Shown here: one piece after another, positions 1 through 5,202 of the stretch | Numbering within the stretch: the stretch's first letter is position 1 | Layout of the letters: each line of letters opens with the position of its first letter | From: Marinobacter sp. | GTDB taxonomy: Bacteria; Pseudomonadota; Gammaproteobacteria; Pseudomonadales; Oleiphilaceae | Reading direction: 5' to 3' | Assembly (NCBI GenBank): GCA_017643965.1 | Contig: JAEPMM010000255.1 | Location: forward strand, 1-5,202 | DNA length: 5,202 nucleotides | Made by a program: the position numbers and the translations under genes | Notes under the pieces: model-generated | The model's database searches: none | What the model was told of the DNA's origin: nothing | Seen by the model: the letters and a program-made list of their open reading frames with translations, nothing else

Positions 1-980
1 CCCCGCTTGTCCTCGACCACGGTCTGCCCCTGCGTGTCCTCATCCCGCGTGTAGATCACCAACCACCGCTCGCCATGCTCCGGGAACACCGGGATATGGG
101 ACTCCAGATAGCCACGGCGATGCCAGCTCTCCGGCACATAGTCCGCCACCATGTCGGTCACCACCCGCAAGGGCTTCAAGTCGGCATCGAGGAACGCCAT
201 TGAGGGGACGAACAAGCCGTCTTTGGCGAAGGAGCGCATCCTCATGATATAGCCCCTTTCCGCTTTATCCGTTGGCAGGCGAACCAGCAGATAGGGACTT
301 TCGCCGGTGATAAACCCGTGAACCGGCGAGGCGTCATCAATGTTCAGGCCAAACTCGCGGCCGCTTTGCCAGTCTTCCGCGGCCCCGGTGTCCAGCGAGT
401 CGCAACAGTGGCGCTGCCAGCGCACCAGGTAACTCTCCGTGGGCTGCTCAATCCCCAGTATGGTAAAGGCGTCCGGGTCTCCGCCCTCGCGGGGCGCAAC
501 CTGCTCTTTGCCATTGCCGCGCTGGTAAATACTGGCGGGGGTGAGCTCGATCGGTGGCTTGATCCGGCCTTTTTCCACGGCAGACCGGGTATCCGGCTGG
601 TAGTAATTGACCCGGATGTTGCCCTCGGCGTCGCGCCAGGTGAAATAGGGTTGGGGTTCCCCGGGGCGAATGTAACCGTCCCGCTCGAGCTGATTGCCGT
701 CCGGATAGTTCTCCAGGTTGAACTCCGGATCCGCTGGCGCGACGGTTTTACCGGTTTCAGACGGCTCCGAGCTTTCTCCCGAGTGGCCTTCAACGTCAGC
801 CTCCGGCTTTTCTGCGGGTTCTCGGATGATCGGCGATTGCTGCACCCGCCCCTGATCATCCACCCAGGTAAAATAATCCTGCTCGGAGGATGAGGTTGCC
901 CCAGTGCCCTGGCACCCGGCCGCCAACACGCCTGCCAGTATCAACAGACACCCCCTCACCCGCTGAACCTTTATCGACAT
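1..980 (-). CDS. MalM-like lipoprotein with two DUF4124-like motifs (3' end outside window)
   Basis: The frame is open from the ATG at 980 to the window edge, giving 326 residues with no stop, so the C-terminus is missing. The N-terminus has a basic n-region (K4, R7, R9), a hydrophobic stretch and a lipobox ending LAAGC, with Cys23 as the lipidation site. Gln24 at +2 favours outer-membrane sorting by the Lol rule. Two short motifs, YFTWVDDQG (36-44) and YFTWRDAEG (112-120), resemble the start of DUF4124 domains, which are common in exported gammaproteobacterial proteins. An acidic, Ser/Pro-rich linker lies between them. Residues about 250-312 (FVPSMAFLD, then WLVIYTRDED) match by eye the spacing of MalM, the periplasmic maltose-operon protein. 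There is a Cys192-Cys193 pair. A GAGGG Shine-Dalgarno sequence sits 3 nt before the ATG. The gene follows the FadL-type gene by 47 bp, so it is probably co-transcribed. It may be a lipoprotein partner of that channel. The MalM link rests on remembered motifs; the lipoprotein call is firm. Confidence 0.8.
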   Translation of the reverse strand, partial: MSIKVQRVRGCLLILAGVLAAGCQGTGATSSSEQDYFTWVDDQGRVQQSPIIREPAEKPEADVEGHSGESSEPSETGKTVAPADPEFNLENYPDGNQLERDGYIRPGEPQPYFTWRDAEGNIRVNYYQPDTRSAVEKGRIKPPIELTPASIYQRGNGKEQVAPREGGDPDAFTILGIEQPTESYLVRWQRHCCDSLDTGAAEDWQSGREFGLNIDDASPVHGFITGESPYLLVRLPTDKAERGYIMRMRSFAKDGLFVPSMAFLDADLKPLRVVTDMVADYVPESWHRRGYLESHIPVFPEHGERWLVIYTRDEDTQGQTVVEDKR

Positions 981-1003
981 ACGCCCTCACCGCCACAGGA
1001 GAA

Positions 1004-1020
1004 GCGCGATCCTGTCGCGC
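1004..1020 (-). other. Intercistronic hairpin between the FadL-type and lipoprotein genes
   Basis: GCGCGA (1004-1009) and TCGCGC (1015-1020) are perfect 6-bp inverted arms around a 5-nt loop, all G/C apart from one A-T pair. The hairpin starts 7 nt after the FadL stop codon and ends 23 nt before the lipoprotein start. No T-run follows in the mRNA sense, so read-through is likely. It may protect the upstream message or reduce downstream expression. Confidence 0.45.
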
Positions 1021-1027
1021 CATGGCA

Positions 1028-2653
1028 TCAGAATTTGGTCCGGAAACTGAGACCCGCCATCACCACCCGCAGGGAAGTTTTGACGTCCAGACCTGCGTAA
1101 GGGTTGTAGATGATGTTGGTTATATTGTCACAGTTCAGGTTGCAACTGGTATTGGCCGGGATGGTTTCAATGGACTGCAGGTAGCTGAGATTCATGTCGA
1201 TCTCGGTGTCCTTGTCCCACTTGTACCCCATGCCCACGCTGTACAGGTTGGCGCCGCCGAACGGCGCCATGATGGAGCGCTGGTCATCCGGGATCACCGA
1301 ATCACGGATCTCCACACCGGCCCGCAGATCAAGCCGTGACGAGGCGTGGAACTCCAGCCCGAACGCCCAGTTCCACTGGTCGGTGAAGCCCAGCGGCAAC
1401 CGCAGTGTATTGGGCGTGGCATTATCCGGTGACAGGATCCGTGCGGCGTTGAGGAACTCCAGATTGCGATCGAATCTGAAAACGAAGGCATCCCACTGTT
1501 TGTAATCGGTCCAGCCCACATCCACATTGACCGTCAGCAATTCGTGCACGTCCACACTGATCCCGGTCTGGAAATGCTGCGGGTACACCAGGTCCATGCT
1601 GACGTTGCCGGCTTCCCGAGGGGCACCGGAGGGCAAGCTCAGGATCGCGGACGTGATGGCGCCGAGTACCGAGCCATTGACGCTCTGCCAGAATCCGGAC
1701 CAGTCCTCGGTATACTCGATCTCGAAAGTGCCTTTGAGATTCATGTCGGCTTCGGACGTATAGCTGGCACCCCAGGTGAACCAGTCCGTGGGCTCCCACA
1801 TGACACCGAGGGTGTAGGTGGGAGACAGGGTCTCCTGAACGTTGATGCTCAGAGCGCCGATGTCATCCCAAGGGCCGACGTTACCACCGCACAGTGCCAG
1901 CCACGGCTGCAACGGCTCGTCTCCACTCTCACAATTGAACGCATCCTGGAGCACTTCGGCCACGCCTAACAGCATGTTGGGGGCGCGCATGTACTGATCG
2001 GCTGCGATGCCCATGTGGGAGAGATGAATGCCGGCGCCGACGGACCATTCGTCATTGATTTCATAACCCACGGTCGGCGACAGATAGGTGGTTCTTTGCA
2101 ACGCCGTTGCCTGGGGCATGTAGCGGCCGGGGTCGTCCTTGTCGCGATAGAAACCGGCCGCCAGTGGCAGGTAGAACGCATTACCGAAGGTCAGCTTGGA
2201 GCCGGGCGGATTGATGCTGACCCCGGCCGAAGGCGCAACTGCCGGGCCCGGAGGTGCCCGCAAAATACCGTAACCGGGCACGTACAGTGCCACGTTATTG
2301 GTGTGGCTGTGCTTGTTAGCAACCGGATCCCGCTGTTTACCGGTCAGCGGATCGGTTTCCAGCCCCTTGATGCCAAAAATTTCGTAGTCTTCGTCAGCGT
2401 AGAAATCGGCGTCGATATCGAGATAGACGCTCATCAGGTTGACTTCAAGCTGGCGCCCATCAAGCTTGGTCAGCCCCGCCGGATTGTAGTGAATCGCCAT
2501 GATCCCCGGAGGATCGGCTGTGACGGCGTTGCCCAGCGCCAGGGCTTTGGGGTGTATGGTCAGATTCTGCGCGAGCTGCGCCTCGGCACCACACGAGAGG
2601 GTCGCGGCGATCACGGCCCCGAGAATCTTCTTCTTGTGGCTGGTCATTCCCAT
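1028..2653 (-). CDS. FadL/OmpP1/TodX-family outer-membrane channel
   Basis: This 541-residue protein belongs to the family of monomeric 14-strand barrels that pass long-chain fatty acids, alkanes or aromatics across the outer membrane. The signal peptide starts MGMTSHKKK, has a hydrophobic core, and is probably cut after AEA (residue 25). The mature N-terminus carries the family's hatch-type pattern: GNAVTADPPG (41-50), then NPAGL (57-61). The rest is beta-barrel-like with many aromatic girdle residues, and the chain ends in Phe541 (LSFRTKF), a typical outer-membrane assembly signal. It is longer than E. coli FadL, with extra loop segments near 85-150 and 225-265. Cysteine pairs at 241/255 and 504/508 could form loop disulfides. 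A purine-rich GGAAGGA precedes the start; the second ATG (2647) is an equally plausible start. The gene lies 37 bp after the FApF-type gene and 47 bp before the lipoprotein gene. Channel plus lipoprotein resembles AupA/AupB of Marinobacter, but orthology is not shown. The substrate cannot be read from sequence. Confidence 0.9.
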   Translation of the reverse strand: MGMTSHKKKILGAVIAATLSCGAEAQLAQNLTIHPKALALGNAVTADPPGIMAIHYNPAGLTKLDGRQLEVNLMSVYLDIDADFYADEDYEIFGIKGLETDPLTGKQRDPVANKHSHTNNVALYVPGYGILRAPPGPAVAPSAGVSINPPGSKLTFGNAFYLPLAAGFYRDKDDPGRYMPQATALQRTTYLSPTVGYEINDEWSVGAGIHLSHMGIAADQYMRAPNMLLGVAEVLQDAFNCESGDEPLQPWLALCGGNVGPWDDIGALSINVQETLSPTYTLGVMWEPTDWFTWGASYTSEADMNLKGTFEIEYTEDWSGFWQSVNGSVLGAITSAILSLPSGAPREAGNVSMDLVYPQHFQTGISVDVHELLTVNVDVGWTDYKQWDAFVFRFDRNLEFLNAARILSPDNATPNTLRLPLGFTDQWNWAFGLEFHASSRLDLRAGVEIRDSVIPDDQRSIMAPFGGANLYSVGMGYKWDKDTEIDMNLSYLQSIETIPANTSCNLNCDNITNIIYNPYAGLDVKTSLRVVMAGLSFRTKF

Positions 2654-2690
2654 GGAGTCCTTCCTTCCCGTAAAACGTCAGCGGCTTTGG

Positions 2691-3701
2691 TCACTCTTTC
2701 AGGCCGGAGAAATTAATGGGCAGGGATACTCCCAGGGAGAAATCCGGGGCGTCCTCGGTCAGACCGATACCAAGACTGGTGTTCACGATGGTGGTGTCGC
2801 TCACCCGGGTACCCAGTGAGAGACTGAGAAAACCGGTCATCTGATCCTGCGCCACGGCCTGGTCCCCGTTGGAGAAGGTCAGAACGGTTTCATCGCTGTA
2901 GCTGAGCTGAGCCGACACGCTCAGGGAAATATCGTAAGACAGGGAATAAGCAAAACCTGCAGAGCCTGACAAGCCGAACCCCGGCTCCACTTTTTCCAGC
3001 AGGCGGGCACCCCGAACCTGCTCAAGTCCGGATTCGGTAATGTTGTAGGTGGCACTGACCGAACCGAATACCACCACCGGATCCAGGACCTTGGACAAAC
3101 TCGCACCGCCACCGATCGAGTAGTAACCGCTGCCGGTGGAGAGCTGCTCGTTGATGTCAATCTCGTAAGGGCTGACGCCGGTTTTCGACGTCAGGGTTCC
3201 GAAGAAGGTGGTGGACATTTTTCCGGGCACATAGGCGAAGGGCTGCCAGCGGGCGGTGGCCGAAATGTCGCCGAAGTCGTAAACGCTGAGCTCATCCTGG
3301 GTGTCGTACTTCACCACCAGTGGCACCCGGGTGCCCACGGTCAGGTTATTCAGCAGGCCGTAATCGTACGTAAACGCGTTGGTGAAGCTGTGGGTAGCCG
3401 AGGGCACAACGTCAAGGTTTCGGACCGATCCATTGGTAATCGCCAAATCCAGCCGCTGGTCGGCGGTATAGGTGTAGTCGAAGGCGTAGTTAAGCGCGTG
3501 GGAGCCCTTCTTCTGCAGAGAGTAATTCTTCTCTGACGCCTGAAAGACTTCCTCCAGCTGACGGGTGGAATCCTCATCCCCTTCCTGCTTTGCCAGCGCC
3601 TCCCTCGCCTGATCGACATTGCCGTCCTGGGCCATAGCCATCCCGGGCATCAGACCGGCCATCGAACAAAGGATAAAACCTCGCGTGAACCAACGATTCA
3701 T
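2691..3701 (-). CDS. FApF-family (PF13557-type) outer-membrane beta-barrel protein
   Basis: The product has 336 residues from the ATG at 3701. That start is preferred because AAGGGAG lies 5 nt upstream and a standard signal peptide follows directly (MNRWFTRG, hydrophobic core, cleavage after AMA at residue 24). An in-frame ATG at 3752 would only add a repetitive RIK-containing leader. Mature residues 29-58 are charged and probably helical (QAREALAKQ to FQASEKN), followed from about residue 69 by alternating beta-strands with DYGLLNNLTVGTRVPL, FGDISATARWQPF and repeated SLSLG-type strands. This is the pattern of the 'transporter / meta-pathway of phenol degradation' barrels that InterPro groups as the FApF family. 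In Pseudomonas, FapF exports amyloid subunits through a barrel gated by an N-terminal helical region. The chain ends SGLKE, five residues past the last aromatic, so the usual terminal Phe is absent. Its position directly after a C39 peptidase gene supports a FapF-like role, but a general small-molecule channel is also possible. Confidence 0.72.
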   Translation of the reverse strand: MNRWFTRGFILCSMAGLMPGMAMAQDGNVDQAREALAKQEGDEDSTRQLEEVFQASEKNYSLQKKGSHALNYAFDYTYTADQRLDLAITNGSVRNLDVVPSATHSFTNAFTYDYGLLNNLTVGTRVPLVVKYDTQDELSVYDFGDISATARWQPFAYVPGKMSTTFFGTLTSKTGVSPYEIDINEQLSTGSGYYSIGGGASLSKVLDPVVVFGSVSATYNITESGLEQVRGARLLEKVEPGFGLSGSAGFAYSLSYDISLSVSAQLSYSDETVLTFSNGDQAVAQDQMTGFLSLSLGTRVSDTTIVNTSLGIGLTEDAPDFSLGVSLPINFSGLKE

Positions 3702-3706
3702 CCTGA

Positions 3707-3713
3707 CTCCCTT
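3707..3713 (-). promoter_or_regulatory. Ribosome binding site deciding the FApF-type start
   Basis: On the minus strand this reads AAGGGAG, 5 nt before the ATG at 3701. It is the strongest Shine-Dalgarno match near this gene and selects the 336-residue form, with its classical signal peptide, over the longer form beginning at 3752. Confidence 0.7.
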
Positions 3714-3737
3714 AATTCTGATTGTTTTAATCCTGAT
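3712..3737. repeat. Short tandem direct repeat in the C39/FApF intercistronic gap
   Basis: Two 11-bp copies, TTAATTCTGAT (3712-3722) and TTAATCCTGAT (3727-3737), differ at one base and are separated by TGTT, giving a 15-bp period. A further partial copy, ATCCTGA, is at 3700-3706 over the start codon. The repeat explains the RIK-TIRIK look of the falsely extended N-terminus. Its function is unknown; it is AT-rich and could be a protein- or RNA-binding element or a remnant of duplication. Confidence 0.55.
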
Positions 3738-3738
3738 C

Positions 3739-3757
3739 CCCGGTGCGTACACCCGGG
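3739..3757 (-). other. GC-rich intercistronic hairpin with a UACG loop
   Basis: In the operon mRNA sense, CCC-G-GGTG and CACC-GGG can pair into a seven-bp stem with one bulged G, closing a TACG (UACG, UNCG-type) loop. It starts 4 nt after the C39 stop codon. No run of U follows, so it is not a standard intrinsic terminator. It may stabilise the 3' end of the upstream cistron or mark an mRNA-processing site, which would let the peptidase and barrel be made in different amounts. Confidence 0.45.
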
Positions 3758-3760
3758 CCT

Positions 3761-4561
3761 TTAATTTCGGCGGTAATGAAGCTGCTTGCGGGTGTTCTCC
3801 ACACTGCCGTCCGGGTTGTTCTTCTGGCGCTCAAGCAGGTTCTGGATACGTCTGGCCGTCGCTTCATGAAAAATCGGTGCCTGCTGGAGCGCCAGCAGCG
3901 TCAGAGTCTGGTCATCAACAAAGCGCAGGTCCTCTTCCTTGAGCTCCAGGTAATCCAATGGCTTGTCGCTGCCCGGAAAGACAATGAACAGCACGTTGTC
4001 ATCCCATTTCTCTTCGAACTGCGCGAGCGTGAAGGAGATGTTGCCCACCGCCGGATCGGCCAGGTAGACCCGGCCGTCGCGAATGGTCCGCAGCACCACA
4101 AAGTGTTTGAAGCCGGCGTGTTCGATGGGAACAATGGCAGGGTGGTCAAGGTCGATGAGGTCTTCAATCGACGCCCGGAAGCCACCGGATGGGTAGCCAA
4201 GCGCCGTGACCAGGCGTTTCATGTCCAGCATGGAAAACGCCCGGCGCTGCACGATCCTTTCGCTTTCACCGTAATGCAGCAGGCCTTCCATAACCTGGCG
4301 CTCGTTCAGTGTCCGGCCCAGGTAATGGTTCAACACCGTTGTCAGCGCTGCACTGCCACAACTGTAGTCATAGGCCTGACGAACAATGTTGCGGAACTTC
4401 TGCTCGACCAGCGGCTCGAGACGGACATCGGTGCGAAGTTTCACCGGCCCGCTGTCGATATCCTGTTCGATGACCACCGTCTCCCGGTCAAACGGTTCCA
4501 CCACGGTGGCTTCCTGCACCATGGTGAATGTAAGGATGGATCCGGCAAGTACCAGCAGCAT
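3761..4561 (-). CDS. Stand-alone C39-family peptidase-like exported protein (FapD-like)
   Basis: The 266-residue product has a papain-like C39 domain. The signature QAYDYSCGSAAL gives the oxyanion-hole Gln62 and nucleophile Cys68. GFKHFVVL gives His153 and YLADPAVG gives Asp169, each at the spacing expected for C39, so the catalytic set looks complete. C39 domains usually cut leader peptides at double-glycine sites while fused to ABC exporters; here there is no ABC or membrane domain. The N-terminus has a hydrophobic stretch (residues 2-15) suggesting export to the periplasm, but no Lys/Arg before it, which is odd for a signal peptide. ATG 4561 is the first in-frame start after an upstream stop; its ribosome site (AGGG, about 12 nt away) is weak. 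A charged helical tail follows the domain (about 207-266). It is the first gene of the minus-strand operon and is followed by a FApF-type barrel, matching the FapD/FapF pairing of fap loci. Its target is unknown. Confidence 0.85.
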   Translation of the reverse strand: MLLVLAGSILTFTMVQEATVVEPFDRETVVIEQDIDSGPVKLRTDVRLEPLVEQKFRNIVRQAYDYSCGSAALTTVLNHYLGRTLNERQVMEGLLHYGESERIVQRRAFSMLDMKRLVTALGYPSGGFRASIEDLIDLDHPAIVPIEHAGFKHFVVLRTIRDGRVYLADPAVGNISFTLAQFEEKWDDNVLFIVFPGSDKPLDYLELKEEDLRFVDDQTLTLLALQQAPIFHEATARRIQNLLERQKNNPDGSVENTRKQLHYRRN

Positions 4562-4612
4562 GTCAGAAGAAGTCCCTGTTATTATTAGTCGTTGCCTTAC
4601 GCACGCATTCTT

Positions 4613-4641
4613 GTGTTACACGTTGTTACGGTAAGATACCG
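4613..4641. promoter_or_regulatory. Candidate operator cluster upstream of the minus-strand operon
   Basis: Overlapping symmetric elements are packed into 29 bp: GTGTTACAC (4613-4621, perfect palindrome around a central T), TTACGGTAA (4626-4634, around a central G), and CGGTA-AGA-TACCG (4629-4641, 5-bp arms). TGTTAC also occurs as a direct repeat at 4614 and 4624, exactly 10 bp apart, about one helical turn. The cluster lies 52-80 bp upstream of the C39 start. A possible minus-strand -10 (TATCTT, 4638-4633) falls inside it, with no good -35, as expected for an activator-dependent promoter. Binding by the divergent MalT-type regulator is inference. Confidence 0.4.
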
Positions 4642-4752
4642 AAAAGCCCTGACCCTTAAAGATAACTGTGCCTCAAATCTGTCGCTGCAAAAGAGGCCGG
4701 ATGCCGGGGTTTTGAGAACTGGTTCAAGGCATTTCGACGGCCCCGCCGGAAG

Positions 4753-4781
4753 TTGACGGCGACAGCAAAAGCCGGTATCAC
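4753..4781 (+). promoter_or_regulatory. Candidate sigma-70 promoter for the regulator gene
   Basis: TTGACG (4753-4758, 5 of 6 to the -35 consensus) and TATCAC (4776-4781, 4 of 6 to the -10) are separated by exactly 17 bp. Transcription would start near 4788, about 33 nt before the ATG at 4821. This makes that ATG the natural first start codon and excludes any start upstream of the promoter. Confidence 0.45.
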
Positions 4782-4820
4782 ACGGGATAACTCCGCCTGA
4801 TACCCAACTTGAAGAACCAG

Positions 4821-4921
4821 ATGACAACAACAATCAATCCGGGCCGACTGACCTTTATTGCGGCAAAGAACCAGCAACCGTCGCCACCCCCCGGATCCTG
4901 CCCAGAGACAAGTTCAACGAT
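4821..4921 (+). other. Probable 5' end of the regulator, out of frame at a C6 run
   Basis: ATG 4821 opens a frame reading MTTTINPGRLTF and on to PSPPP, then loses family resemblance exactly after the CCCCCC run at 4887-4892. Adding one C there joins this start to RILPRDKFND and the Walker A frame, giving a normal-looking N-terminus. Promoter position and ribosome site also favour 4821. The cause could be a base missed in the assembly, a real disruption, or non-standard initiation downstream. Confidence 0.45.
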
Positions 4922-5202
4922 ATGCTGCACGGGCTGGAACCGGTCAGCCTGCTGCTCGTGCACGCTCCGGCCGGATACGGTAAGACCACAACCCTGGCAG
5001 ACCGGCTCACGGCTCTGGAGGCTCACACCGCCTGGTACAGGTTGGAAGCCAGCGACAACGAACCCGGCAGATTTGCGGCCTATCTCACGCAAGCACTGGC
5101 AATCGCACTGTCCGGAGGCGGTCACGGCACGCTGGAAACCCTCCAGAACACGGGCTACGAAAGCCTTGAGGATTGCCTGACCGACCTGCTGGCAGAGCTG
5201 CC
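4922..5202 (+). CDS. MalT/LuxR-type (LAL) ATP-binding transcriptional regulator, N-terminal part
   Basis: Only the first 93 codons or so are in the window. Counted from ATG 4922, residues 10-25 hold a strand and Walker A loop (VHAPAGYGKTTT, with Lys21 and Thr22). WYRLEASDNEPGRFAAYLTQAL (38-59) matches the equivalent region of MalT-type STAND ATPases, which are large inducer- and ATP-dependent activators with a C-terminal LuxR helix-turn-helix (outside the window). Family-like sequence extends upstream in the same frame: TPRILPRDKFND before Met 4922 resembles the 'P-R-L-x-R-x-x-L' segment that precedes Walker A in this family, so 4922 is probably not the true start. No ATG, GTG or TTG exists in that frame back to the stop at 4754; only CTG 4898 is possible. 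The best-placed ATG, at 4821 with AAGAA 6 nt upstream, is in another frame. The gene diverges from the operon, the usual position for its regulator. Confidence 0.78.
   Translation, partial: MLHGLEPVSLLLVHAPAGYGKTTTLADRLTALEAHTAWYRLEASDNEPGRFAAYLTQALAIALSGGGHGTLETLQNTGYESLEDCLTDLLAEL

Noticed and set aside
318..1339. Long plus-strand open frames (318-893 and 890-1339)
   Set aside because: They are antisense to the lipoprotein and FadL-type genes, whose minus-strand frames show a lipobox, family motifs and ribosome sites; the plus frames show no recognisable domain.
2015..2819. Plus-strand frames across the FadL-type start and the end of the FApF-type gene
   Set aside because: They span two real genes and their gap on the other strand, with unlikely composition and no motif.
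3702..3752. Longer FApF-type start at ATG 3752
   Set aside because: The extra 17 residues come from the intercistronic hairpin and repeat, would bury the signal peptide, and lack the good ribosome site present before 3701.
3743..4588. 281-codon plus-strand frame opposite the C39 gene
   Set aside because: The minus strand encodes a complete C39 catalytic set; the plus frame has no signal, domain or ribosome site and is explained by high-GC codon bias.
4697..4716. CCGG-ATG-CCGG followed by GGTTTT as a terminator
   Set aside because: The stem is only 4 bp and the T run is short; it lies in a divergent promoter region where no transcript needs to end.
4597..4877. Minus-strand frames of 73-78 codons in the divergent intergenic region
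   Set aside because: Cys/Arg-rich composition with no motif; they overlap the regulator's 5' end and the promoter elements.
4778..5125. 115-codon minus-strand frame over the regulator start
   Set aside because: It is antisense to the Walker A region of a recognisable STAND ATPase and has no support of its own.
1..5202. CRISPR array, tRNA/rRNA, insertion sequence or attachment site
   Set aside because: No regularly spaced repeats, RNA-gene signatures, transposase motifs or terminal inverted repeats were seen.

Overview
The window is GC-rich by eye and gene-dense. It looks like a chromosomal locus of a marine-type gammaproteobacterium. The gene set (FadL-family porin, MalM-like lipoprotein, C39 peptidase, MalT-type regulator) would suit Marinobacter or a relative, but that placement is inference and no marker gene is present.

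Layout: four genes on the minus strand run from about 4561 down to the left edge with gaps of 37 to 59 bp, so they probably form one operon. In transcription order they are (1) a stand-alone C39-family peptidase-like exported protein (4561-3761) with an intact Gln/Cys/His/Asp set; (2) an outer-membrane beta-barrel of the FApF / 'phenol meta-pathway transporter' type with a short helical N-terminal segment (3701-2691); (3) a FadL/OmpP1/TodX-type outer-membrane channel (2653-1028); and (4) a lipoprotein with two DUF4124-like YFTW motifs and a MalM-like C-terminal region (980 to beyond the left edge). A 259-bp divergent intergenic region (4562-4820) separates them from a plus-strand gene for a MalT/LuxR-type (LAL, STAND ATPase) regulator, which runs off the right edge after the Walker A region.

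How the parts may fit: a C39 peptidase beside a FApF-type barrel recalls the FapD and FapF secretion components of the Pseudomonas functional-amyloid (fap) system, but no amyloid subunit is visible here. Instead the pair is coupled to a FadL channel and a lipoprotein, an arrangement reminiscent of the AupA/AupB alkane-uptake pair of Marinobacter. The locus may be an envelope module for hydrophobic-substrate uptake or surface/biofilm assembly, controlled by the divergent regulator. All of this functional integration is inference.

Main oddities: the regulator's conserved reading frame is out of phase with its best-placed start codon, with a C6 run at the point where the frames would join; a cluster of nested palindromes lies in the divergent promoter region; and hairpins occupy two intercistronic gaps.
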